Translations under genes and position numbers: made by a program | Notes under the pieces: generated by a model | Databases searched by the model: none | Told to the model about the DNA's origin: nothing | The model's input: the letters and a program-made list of their open reading frames with translations, nothing else | Shown: in pieces, positions 1-5,043 of the stretch | Layout: every line of letters begins with the position of its first letter | Numbering within the stretch: the stretch's first letter is position 1 | Assembly (NCBI GenBank): GCA_021323255.1 | Contig: JAJTCL010000194.1 | Location: forward strand, 1-6,299 | Origin: Propionibacteriaceae bacterium | GTDB taxonomy: Bacteria; Actinomycetota; Actinomycetes; Propionibacteriales; Propionibacteriaceae | Direction: 5' to 3' | DNA: 6,299 nt

Positions 1-1
1 G

Positions 2-346
2 GGTCGGAAGATGGCGGAGATGCTTGGCTGGATCGACCTCGCTCAGTCGGGCGTCGGCGCAACGGGTACTTGAATCCGTCGACCGGCGGCAAGGTCAAGT
101 TTCGTGACCGAGTGCAAAACGACATCATCAACCTGAACCCCGATGTGGTGATCGTGGCAGGCGGAATCAACGATCACTCGGCTTATTCAGCAGCCGCCAT
201 CCAGACCGAAGCATCGTTGCTGTTCTCGACAATCAAGACGGCGTTGCCAGACGTAGCGCTGGTCGGCCTGTCGCCGTTCTGGAACAAGGGTGTGGAGAGT
301 ACGCAAGTGACAGTGTGGTACGCGTGGGGTCCGACGATTCAGAAGC
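2..346 (+). pseudogene. SGNH/GDSL-type hydrolase fragment, frameshifted and 3'-truncated
   Basis: SGNH hydrolases are serine esterases or lipases that act on acyl or acetyl esters, often outside the cell. Frame 2 (bases 2-67) reads KMAEMLGWIDLAQSGVGATG and then meets a TGA. Frame 1 takes over at about base 64 with GYLNPSTGG, FRDRV and DVVIVAGGINDH. The glycine segment SGVGATGY matches family block II and GGIND matches block III (GxND). One missing base near 67 explains the frame switch. The block I GDS serine would lie left of the window. The catalytic DxxH of block V is absent: homology fades after WYAWGPTIQ at about 346, where unrelated sequence begins. The fragment therefore cannot be an active enzyme. 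The family call rests on motif order only; the exact substrate class cannot be read from it. Confidence 0.6.
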
Positions 347-404
347 CGTTTGGGCGCGCGCTCGGAAGGTGGTCTACGAGCCGGAGACAGGAGGCAGCGG
401 CGGG

Positions 405-570
405 GCAATCTGAAGGAACCTGGTCACTTGGTGCAGGTCTCCGAGGTCGTCGACGGGCCTGGGTGGCGGCCAGTCGACCACGACATGGTGACGCCAACCG
501 GTCGGGAGGCGTACCGCCTGTTCCAGGAGGATGCGTCGGTCTTCCCGCTTGTCAACTACCTACCGGTAGC
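405..570 (+). other. Unresolved coding-like stretch
   Basis: The plus strand in frame 2 has a protein-like run with mostly G/C third positions, including VDHDMVTPTGREAYRLF and VFPLVNYLPV. The frame stays open from before 350 to 913, but beyond about 570 it is antisense to the minus-strand gene fragment at 560-700, so the total length is misleading. The opposite strand also reads plausibly (RRILLEQAVRLPTGW) with similar third-position bias, so the strand is not certain. I do not recognise a family. It has no start codon with a ribosome binding site at a sensible place, and it follows directly on the break of the SGNH fragment. The likeliest reading is another gene scrap; a small intact gene is not supported. 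Confidence 0.25.
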
Positions 571-700
571 TCCCGCGCACGAGCCTGGGTGCCAACTCGT
601 CAATCATGTTGCGCTCGTACAGCTCGATAGTGTCGATACTGAGCCCATGGATGCCTGCAATGCGCTCACGGCGCCGAGTGAGGGTGTCGCGTGCGAGCGG
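560..700 (-). pseudogene. C-terminal-half fragment of an unknown HTH-like protein (left copy)
   Basis: The minus-strand frame is open from a TGA at 701-703 down to a TAG at 560-562, giving about 46 residues: PLARDTLTRRRERIAGIHG, then LSIDTIELYERNMIDELAPR, then LVRGSYR. A basic helix followed by a short turn and SIDTIELYERN resembles a helix-turn-helix unit of the kind found in actinobacterial hypothetical proteins; this is inference, as no named family is recognised. It has no start codon and no upstream part. The first 25 or so residues are nearly identical to the protein at 5044-5445, where the N-terminal side is kept instead. The two fragments are complementary halves of one gene or gene family. 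The upstream side is cut exactly where the recombinase remnant starts. Confidence 0.45.
618..698. repeat. Direct repeat, left copy (pairs with 5261-5341)
   Basis: By hand alignment, 618-698 matches 5261-5341 base for base in register (offset 4643) with 6 mismatches, at 635, 636, 668, 689, 690 and 692. The inner 71 bp has only 3. Similarity stops sharply below 618. On the minus strand the repeat encodes the DTLTRRRERIAGIHGLS core in both copies. Confidence 0.85.
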
Positions 701-848
701 TCATCTTCTGCGAAGGATTGCGGGGTTTGCGCGAGCACAACGGTGAGGTGGTCGGCGACGCGGCGTGGCCAGCGATCATCGACCGCGCCACACAGGAGTC
801 CGACCCTGGATGACCCAAAGCAGGCGACGCGAGAACTTTGGCAGGCCC
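691..848 (+). pseudogene. Large serine recombinase fragment, three frames
   Basis: Large serine recombinases carry out site-specific integration and excision of phages and mobile elements. Frame 1 reads GLREHNGEVVGDAAWPAIID and RATQES before a TGA at 811. Frame 2 continues with TLDDPKQ and frame 3 with RRRENFGRP (about 822-848). Strung together, this follows the typical order of the 'Recombinase' domain (PF07508) before its zinc ribbon: GLRxHxGEVVGxAAWPAIVD, then about ten residues, then DPxRRxNFGRP. The catalytic serine domain and the zinc ribbon are missing, and two frameshifts separate the pieces, so it is dead. It starts where the direct repeat at 618-698 ends. The family call is from memory of the motif and has not been aligned. 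Confidence 0.55.
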
Positions 849-1266
849 GTGTGCACCCGCGAGTCTCAGCCGGTGCATCCGGCTCATTCAGGTTTTGCGG
901 AGGAGTTCTGTGACACCGACGAGGAGGAGGGCGACGAGGATTCCTTCCGGGACTGGCACTTTTGCGAGTGAGGTGAGGGGTACCCCGTAGGGATAACCCG
1001 ATCTCGAATTGGCCCGTTAGCCTGATGGTGGCCTCCACGCCAATCGAGGAACGTTAAGGGCATGACAGCTTGTCCTCTTACCCGGGGCCGCAACAGTGGT
1101 CGACCTTCCGAAGGCCCGCAGGTCGGAACGGGAGGGACGCGGGGGCAGCGCCCGCCGGCTCCACTATCGGGCTTCATGCGCGAGCAACGACCCGAGAACC
1201 GAGGCGCAGCGGGTCTGTGTCGACTGCGAAAGCAACAAGGAGAAGGTTTCGCAGCGCCTTCCACAT
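849..1266. other. No gene recognised; spacer between recombinase scrap and tRNA-like cluster
   Basis: Open frames here on both strands are not protein-like (rich in R, P, S and G, with no recognisable motif). An acidic plus-strand tail (EEFCDTDEEEGDEDSFRDWH) ends at a TGA at 969-971 and could be the last scrap of a small protein. A perfect 10-bp palindrome, GGGGTACCCC, lies at 977-986 without a following T-run, so it is not a typical terminator. Confidence 0.4.
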
Positions 1267-1395
1267 TTCGGCATGGGGCACTGGTGGACCCGCTCGGCTT
1301 TGTACCGAGAGTTGTCCAGGTTCAAGCCCTGGGGCCGGAGCCACACTGCCGCCAGCTCAACCGGCAGAGCAGCTGCCTGTTAAGGAGAAGGTTTC
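1237..1395. repeat. 14-bp direct repeat AAGGAGAAGGTTTC, 145 bp apart
   Basis: The word AAGGAGAAGGTTTC occurs at 1237-1250 and again at 1382-1395. The second copy covers the 3' anticodon stem and variable region of the Asn-like sequence; the first lies just upstream of the Gln-like tRNA. This fits a duplicated, decayed tRNA 3' half on both sides of the Gln unit, though 14 bp could also be a recombination scar. Confidence 0.6.
1267..1343 (+). tRNA. tRNA-Gln (TTG anticodon)-like gene with encoded CCA
   Basis: A cloverleaf folds by hand. The acceptor arm TTCGGCA (1267-1273) pairs with GGCCGGA (1333-1339): six of seven pairs including one T-G wobble, with A1273/G1333 mismatched. The D-stem is GGG (1276-1278) with CCC (1289-1291), and its loop contains the GG pair. 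The anticodon stem CTCGG (1293-1297) pairs perfectly with CCGAG (1305-1309); the loop CTTTGTA gives anticodon TTG at 1300-1302. The variable loop has 6 nt. The T-stem CCAGG (1316-1320) pairs perfectly with CCTGG (1328-1332) around a TTCAAGC loop. Discriminator G1340 is followed by a genomic CCA (1341-1343). Position 37 is T where a purine is usual, so it may be non-functional. It does not look like a standard chromosomal Gln tRNA; an element- or phage-borne copy is more likely. Confidence 0.6.
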
Positions 1396-1410
1396 AGGTT
1401 GGATGCCCTA
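1346..1410 (+). pseudogene. Degenerate tRNA-Asn-like sequence
   Basis: Three bases after the CCA of the Gln-like tRNA comes a good D-arm, GCTC (1355-1358) with GAGC (1367-1370), around AACCGGCA. It is followed by A and then an anticodon loop CTGTTAA (1377-1383), the canonical tRNA-Asn loop with anticodon GTT at 1379-1381. The anticodon stem pairs only 3 of 5, the T-arm about 3 of 5 around an aberrant TTGGATG loop, and no matching acceptor strand is found. It is therefore read as a decayed tRNA next to a better preserved one, as in a small tRNA array. Confidence 0.3.
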
Positions 1411-1424
1411 GGGCGTGGTGGAGC

Positions 1425-1840
1425 CTACGTAAGCGACTGGTGGAAGCGGAAGAAGTCGCGTGGGTCGACGCCGCCTTGACGCGCCGGAGGCGGCTGTAGT
1501 TCGTCCCGTAGTAGGCGGGCGCCCAGTCCGGGAGGTCCGGGTCCGGAAAGTTCGCGTACACACCCCGATCCCCAGGGATGCACCAGCGCCCACCAGCGCG
1601 CCAGCCAGTCGCGGGCGGCGCCGCGCTCGGCCGGTGTGGCGTCGGCGCCGATCACGACCAGGTGCTGGACCAGGAAGCTCTCGCCGCGGTGGACGAAGGC
1701 GGTCGCGTCGGCGCGCACGCGGTAGTTCGTCGGGCGCATCAGGTGCCCAGGCCTGCCAGGCCTGCACCACCACAGCGGCAGCGGCCGGTGGCCACGTCAT
1801 GTGGAACACCTTGACCAATGCCACGTTGGCCACGTCGGAG
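1425..1840 (-). pseudogene. FAD-linked oxidase (berberine-bridge-enzyme type) remnant, C-terminal part
   Basis: BBE-like flavoproteins oxidise small alcohols, sugars or secondary metabolites with covalently bound FAD. On the minus strand the order is VALVKVFHMTWPPAAA and VVQAWQAWAPDAPDEL (frame of 1905), then YRVRADATAFVHRGESFLVQ to WLARWWALVHPWGSG (frame of 1739), then GVYANFPDPDLPDWAPAYYG and TNYSRLRRVKA (third frame), then VDPRDFFRFHQSLT and a TAG at 1425-1427 (frame of 1739 again). The block NFPDPDL-YYGTNYSRL-VK-DPRDFF is the BBE domain signature (PF08031). Two compensating frameshifts lie near 1561-1575 and 1470-1476. At about 1725 the protein jumps from the mid-domain WAPDAPDEL motif to the ATAFVHR motif, skipping roughly 100 or more residues usual in the family. 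The N-terminal FAD domain is absent. It is a clear pseudogene. Confidence 0.7.
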
Positions 1841-1911
1841 AACGAGTCGGCTGGCCCAGCCGCCAACCTCGGCGCCTCTAGGGTCGGTCCGCAGATGTCT
1901 CCCAAGCTGAG

Positions 1912-2028
1912 ATGGCGGCAGCCACGGTGCCAGCCAAGGAAACAGCACTTCGGCTGACCACTGCGGACGCCACCGAACGGGCGCAGACGTGGTGGGACTC
2001 ATCCGCACGCCGTGCTTGCGACTCGTAA
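1912..2028 (+). other. Short coding-like ORF, 38 aa, unknown
   Basis: From ATG 1912 to TAA 2026 the plus strand reads MAAATVPAKETALRLTTADA, then TERAQTWWDSSARRACDS. The frame is open upstream to a TAG at 1879-1881. The alanine- and charge-rich composition looks more protein-like than the frames around it, but there is no recognisable family and no clear ribosome binding site. It is probably a gene scrap in the 1841-2100 gap, which otherwise holds nothing I can name. Confidence 0.15.
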
Positions 2029-2100
2029 TGCATAGGTCGGAGTCGGTCCCTTCCTTACATGAAGAGAAAGCTGACCCTGAACAGCGCTGGGTGACGGCAG

Positions 2101-2358
2101 ATGCGCGGAGTACTACACGACGGCGAATCCGGCGACCAGCCGGAATCAATCTCAACTCGGCCGCCGGTGACCGGCGCTGCACTTGCGCTCGATGGCCTAA
2201 AGGACAGCCAACCTGCCGAGGACCTAGACCGCTTCTGGCTCCCACCGCCTCCAGCAGGACTGCTCGGCGGCGAGGAGCTGATCAGCCGGCTTCGACGCGC
2301 CTACATGTGCTTTGCCATCCCGAGGACTAAGGCTGAGGGCATTGCTTGCGTGGCTTGA
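2101..2358 (+). CDS. Hypothetical protein, 85 aa, doubtful
   Basis: ATG 2101 to TGA 2356-2358 encodes 85 residues. The first half (MRGVLHDGESGDQPES...) is non-descript. The second half contains DLDRFWLPPPPAGLLGGEEL and ISRLRRAYMCFAIP, which look like real protein with mostly G/C third positions. No family is recognised. There is no transmembrane segment and no clear ribosome binding site. It ends 28 bp from the end of the oppositely oriented epimerase-like gene, so the two would be convergent. It may be a small gene or, given the neighbourhood, the tail of a larger broken one. Confidence 0.25.
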   Translation: MRGVLHDGESGDQPESISTRPPVTGAALALDGLKDSQPAEDLDRFWLPPPPAGLLGGEELISRLRRAYMCFAIPRTKAEGIACVA

Positions 2359-2385
2359 AAAACACATTCATCACGGCCAGCGCAA

Positions 2386-3285
2386 TCAATCCCGCAGCGC
2401 GGAGTCAATGGTGTCCTCGACCGTGGGATCGGTGAAGGCGAAGCCGTCACTGGTCAGCCGCTTCGGAACGACATACATGTCTCCCGTGATCTGCTCCGCT
2501 AGCTCGCCGAGGGCGGCGCGGATAGCTACGGTCGGCACTCGCAGGAACCGTGGTCGGTGTAACGCCGCCGCGAGGGCGTCGGTGAACTCAGCATTAGTTG
2601 TGCGCTGCGGCAGAGTCAGGTTGTACGGGCCCGCGGCATGCTCGCTGGTCGCGGCCCACCGGACGACCGCGAGATAGTCGCGGAGGCTGATCATGGGCAT
2701 CCGCTGGCTGCCGTCGCCGATCGTGGCGCCAAGTCCGCACGACCAGGCGAGCCTCATCAACCGAAATGGTCCGCCACTGGAGTCCATGACCGGGCTGGTG
2801 CGGATGATCACGACGCGTACGCCGGCGTCGGCTGCAACCTGTGTTGCTGCCTCCCACTCCGTCGTCAGCTGAGCCAGGTAATCCGCAGCAGCAGGAGAAT
2901 CTTCGGTGTGCGGCTCAGCGCCGGCCGTCGTGCCGTACCGGGCAACACCGCTTGCTTGGATGAGGGTGAGGTTGCGGCCGGCTCCATGCGCCGCGAGACC
3001 TCGGGAAATCGTGCTCGTACTGTTGACCCGCGAGGCGAGAATCTGCTCGCGACGCGACTTGGTCCAGGGTCGGGGCGCGACGGGTACCCCGCCAAGATTG
3101 ACTACGACATCGACACCTTCGAAGGACGACGGGTCCAGCTCACCTGCACGAGGGTCCCAACCGAACTCGGTCGACGTCGCGGGCTTCCGGCGTACCAAAC
3201 GGACCACTTCGTGACCCTCGCTAGCGAGCCGCACTCTGATCGCGGTGCCCAGAAAGCCCGAAGCGCCCGCCAACAACCACTTCAT
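2386..3285 (-). CDS. TIGR01777-family NAD(P)-binding epimerase-like protein (SDR39U1/YfcH type)
   Basis: This 299-residue protein belongs to the atypical short-chain dehydrogenase group that includes E. coli YfcH, human SDR39U1 and plant GC1, whose substrates are not established. The Rossmann motif GASGFLG is at residues 7-13. NLGGVPVAPRPWTKSRRE matches the family NLAGxPxxxxxW(T)xxR(K)xE block. ILASRVNST, SGVARYG, TEDSPAAADYLA and EWEAA follow in the usual order. The C-terminus has the DUF1731 pattern LGELAEQITGDMYVVPKRL then GFAFTDPT (about residues 245-290). Length is normal for the family. The start chosen is ATG 3283-3285 (MKWLLAGASG); an upstream in-frame ATG at 3426 would add 47 arginine-rich residues and overlap the preceding gene. 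No strong Shine-Dalgarno is seen. It follows the FAD oxidoreductase by 85 bp on the same strand, so co-transcription is likely. It appears intact, with a cytosolic redox role inferred. Confidence 0.92.
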   Translation of the reverse strand: MKWLLAGASGFLGTAIRVRLASEGHEVVRLVRRKPATSTEFGWDPRAGELDPSSFEGVDVVVNLGGVPVAPRPWTKSRREQILASRVNSTSTISRGLAAHGAGRNLTLIQASGVARYGTTAGAEPHTEDSPAAADYLAQLTTEWEAATQVAADAGVRVVIIRTSPVMDSSGGPFRLMRLAWSCGLGATIGDGSQRMPMISLRDYLAVVRWAATSEHAAGPYNLTLPQRTTNAEFTDALAAALHRPRFLRVPTVAIRAALGELAEQITGDMYVVPKRLTSDGFAFTDPTVEDTIDSALRD

Positions 3286-3370
3286 GTGAGTAGTTCGCCA
3301 AAGTCGAGCGATCGGATGCAGAGCCCTGCGCCGAAGTCTTCTTTCGGGCGTCTTCGAGGGGCGCGTACTG

Positions 3371-4627
3371 TCAGCGGCGGCGCCGCACGCCGAGGTCGGC
3401 GAGCACGGCCGCAGCCGCACGCTCACCCGATACCAGCGCGCCCTGGATTGAGCTCGTGTCGCGATAGTCGCCGCAGATATAGAGGTCGCCGTGCCGGACC
3501 GGTTTGCGGAAATCGTGCGGTGCCGGCATCGCAGGCAGGCCCCTGGGGATGTCGTACGTTGCGACGTGCTCCCACTCGCCGGTCGCGGTGTCGTAAAGGG
3601 CGGCCAGCCGTTCGCGCACCGCGTTCTCGTCGAACGACGCCTGCCGACCGTGCACCAACGAGGTCGCGACGAGCGCCCGGCCGTCCGGGGCGTACGACGG
3701 GGCCGCCGCCGTGACCACCACCGTGTTGTTGATGGGACCGTCGTCGGTATCCAGCAGCAACGTGGGCGTGGCCAGCGGTGCCTCCGGTGCGGCGTGGTAG
3801 ATGGTCGTTACGCCCTTCCACTCGTTGCGCCCCAACGCACCACCGAGCAGCTCGTCGGCGCTGTCCGCATCGGTCGCCACGACCACCGCGCGGGATTCGA
3901 CGGTGCCGGCGTCCGTGCTGACCCGGCGCGCATCGGCCTTTCGGACCGGGAGGTTGATGTGGATGCTGCCGGCCGGGAGCCGTGCGGCGATCTGCTCGGC
4001 GAGCTGCTGCATGCCGCTGCCCGGCACCACCGACGAGCCGCGCACGAACATCCGCAGCATCAGATCCACGAAGCGAGAGGATGTGGTCAGCTCTTCCTCA
4101 AGCACGACTCCGCTGAAGAACGGCCGCAGCAACCTGTCGACCACCGGACCGGTCATACCGCGGCGGGCCCAGTGCTCGGTCGCCGGCAGATCCGACCGGC
4201 CCTTTACCCGCGTCGCGGGCAGGCCCGCGGTCGCCCCGGCGTACGCCGCGAGCGCGGCCTTGCTCCGGAGCCCGCCAATCGGCGCGGTGATCGCACGGGG
4301 TAGCGCCAGGAGTTCCCGGCGCGGATCGCCGATCCGGACCCGGCGGTCGTCTACGTATAGCAGCGCCGCGCGGTCGAACTCACGCAACTCCAGCGCGTCG
4401 AGGTCGAGAATCCGGCGCGCGGCCGGGTAGGCGGTGTTCAGCACCTGGAAACCGCGGTCGAGCAGGAAGCCGTCGACCCGGTCTGTCCGCACCCGGCCGC
4501 CGACGCCGTCGGACGCCTCGAAAACGACAACATCCAGGTCCGCTCGGGCAAGCCGGTCCGCGGCCGTGAGGTCGGCCAGGCCGGCGCCCACGACGGCGAC
4601 GTCGCAGGGGCCGGGCGATTCACTCAT
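3371..4627 (-). CDS. FAD-dependent amine oxidase-family oxidoreductase
   Basis: This 418-residue flavoprotein of the amine oxidase/protoporphyrinogen oxidase/phytoene desaturase superfamily (PF01593) is predicted to oxidise an unidentified substrate with FAD in the cytosol. The N-terminal dinucleotide fold starts DVAVVGAGLADLTAA (residues 9-23), with the ribose-binding acid E37 in VVVFEA and the GGRVRT motif at 43-48. RPFFSGVVLEEEL lies in the middle. The C-terminal FAD motif GDYRDTSSIQGALVSGE (from about 386) is complete, and no membrane segments are seen. The start ATG 4625-4627 is supported by GAGGAG six bases upstream; an in-frame ATG at 4678 is less likely. One oddity: the third glycine of the GxGxxG motif is aspartate (D19, codon GAC at 4571-4573), one base from GGC. 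It is probably the first gene of an operon with the TIGR01777 gene. Substrate unknown. Confidence 0.92.
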   Translation of the reverse strand: MSESPGPCDVAVVGAGLADLTAADRLARADLDVVVFEASDGVGGRVRTDRVDGFLLDRGFQVLNTAYPAARRILDLDALELREFDRAALLYVDDRRVRIGDPRRELLALPRAITAPIGGLRSKAALAAYAGATAGLPATRVKGRSDLPATEHWARRGMTGPVVDRLLRPFFSGVVLEEELTTSSRFVDLMLRMFVRGSSVVPGSGMQQLAEQIAARLPAGSIHINLPVRKADARRVSTDAGTVESRAVVVATDADSADELLGGALGRNEWKGVTTIYHAAPEAPLATPTLLLDTDDGPINNTVVVTAAAPSYAPDGRALVATSLVHGRQASFDENAVRERLAALYDTATGEWEHVATYDIPRGLPAMPAPHDFRKPVRHGDLYICGDYRDTSSIQGALVSGERAAAAVLADLGVRRRR

Positions 4628-4633
4628 AAGGAA

Positions 4634-4639
4634 CTCCTC
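4634..4639 (-). promoter_or_regulatory. Shine-Dalgarno GAGGAG of the FAD oxidoreductase
   Basis: On the minus strand GAGGAG is followed by TTCCTT and then ATG at 4627-4625. The 6-base spacing is near optimal, and this is what decides the start in favour of MSESPG over the upstream in-frame ATG at 4678. Confidence 0.8.
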
Positions 4640-4787
4640 GAAGTCGCGTTCGGGACATGCTCTCTTCCAAGCTGCCACGCCTCGGCCACCAGACCTGAAT
4701 TCCGGTTGGGCTCGCCAGCGTCCTTTGGTGCATCAGCCGGTTCTTGAGCCTCGTCAACACTGCAGGTCCGTGTGAGAGAGCAGACTC

Positions 4788-4823
4788 CAGTTAGTTCCGG
4801 GTTTTCAAGCCGCCCACTAACTG
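4788..4823. repeat. Inverted repeat, 8-bp perfect arms, possible operator
   Basis: CAGTTAGT (4788-4795) and ACTAACTG (4816-4823) are perfect inverted copies separated by 20 bases. They lie about 160 bp upstream of the oxidoreductase start in a non-coding stretch. This could be a regulator binding site for the operon or a weak hairpin. No T-run follows, so it is not a standard terminator. Confidence 0.45.
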
Positions 4824-4938
4824 TGGACGTCATAGTGAGCCACTGTTGGCCCCGCAGAAACACCCGTCAAGCGCCTGCTAGCCAGCATTCGATCTTCGCG
4901 AGCGACGCATCACGAGGTAGTCCAGTGGGTGACGGTAG

Positions 4939-5040
4939 CTAACGGCATCCGTTGGGTGCCTTGTGTGGCTTGCTAGCTGGCGATGGCTGCGTCGTGGTGT
5001 TTGGGGACACGTCCGGGGACACGGCAGCATCGGTCTCGAA
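4939..5040 (-). pseudogene. Possible integrase-like C-terminal tail
   Basis: The minus-strand frame below two adjacent in-frame TAG codons (5044-5046 and 5041-5043) is open to a TAG at 4939-4941 and reads FETDAAVSPDVSPN, then TTTQPSPASKPHKAPN. The VSPDVSPN doublet is encoded by a 12-bp-period repeat (GGGGACAC on the plus strand at 5003-5010 and 5015-5022). Many actinobacterial tyrosine integrases end in tails with MSPDMSP or VSPDVSP, so this may be the last scrap of one. This is recalled from family experience and no catalytic part is present, so confidence is low. Confidence 0.2.
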
Positions 5041-5043
5041 CTA

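Larger units (their letters stand above)
4628..4938. other. Upstream region of the redox operon, no gene recognised
   Basis: This stretch is less GC-rich by eye than the flanking genes. A 79-residue minus-strand frame (4624-4863) ends in TGA overlapping the oxidoreductase ATG as ATGA, but its third positions are far less G/C than in the real genes and it shows no motif, so I do not call it a gene. The operon promoter should lie here; a TTGACG on the minus strand at about 4750-4755 has no convincing -10 partner. Confidence 0.4.

Noticed and set aside
350..913. 187-residue plus-strand open frame as one gene
   Set aside because: It crosses the unresolved stretch, the antisense of the 560-700 fragment, and the frame-2 piece of the recombinase remnant. 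Its openness is an effect of GC-rich DNA, not one protein.
977..986. GGGGTACCCC palindrome as terminator
   Set aside because: Only a 5-bp stem with no loop or T-run; in GC-rich DNA this is expected by chance.
1739..2245. 168-residue minus-strand open frame
   Set aside because: Arginine- and serine-rich with no motif; it overlaps the BBE remnant in another frame and looks like a shadow.
2320..2385. Short hydrophobic minus-strand frame (GLIALAVMNVFFKPRK) just past the epimerase stop
   Set aside because: About 20 residues, no clear start or ribosome binding site; not enough to call a membrane peptide.
2638..3714. 358-residue plus-strand open frame
   Set aside because: Antisense to the TIGR01777 gene and the end of the FAD oxidoreductase, both clearly real; low-complexity RG/RP-rich translation.
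4624..4863. 79-residue minus-strand frame whose TGA overlaps the oxidoreductase ATG
   Set aside because: The ATGA overlap looks like translational coupling, but third-position composition is too AT-rich for the local coding bias and no motif is present.
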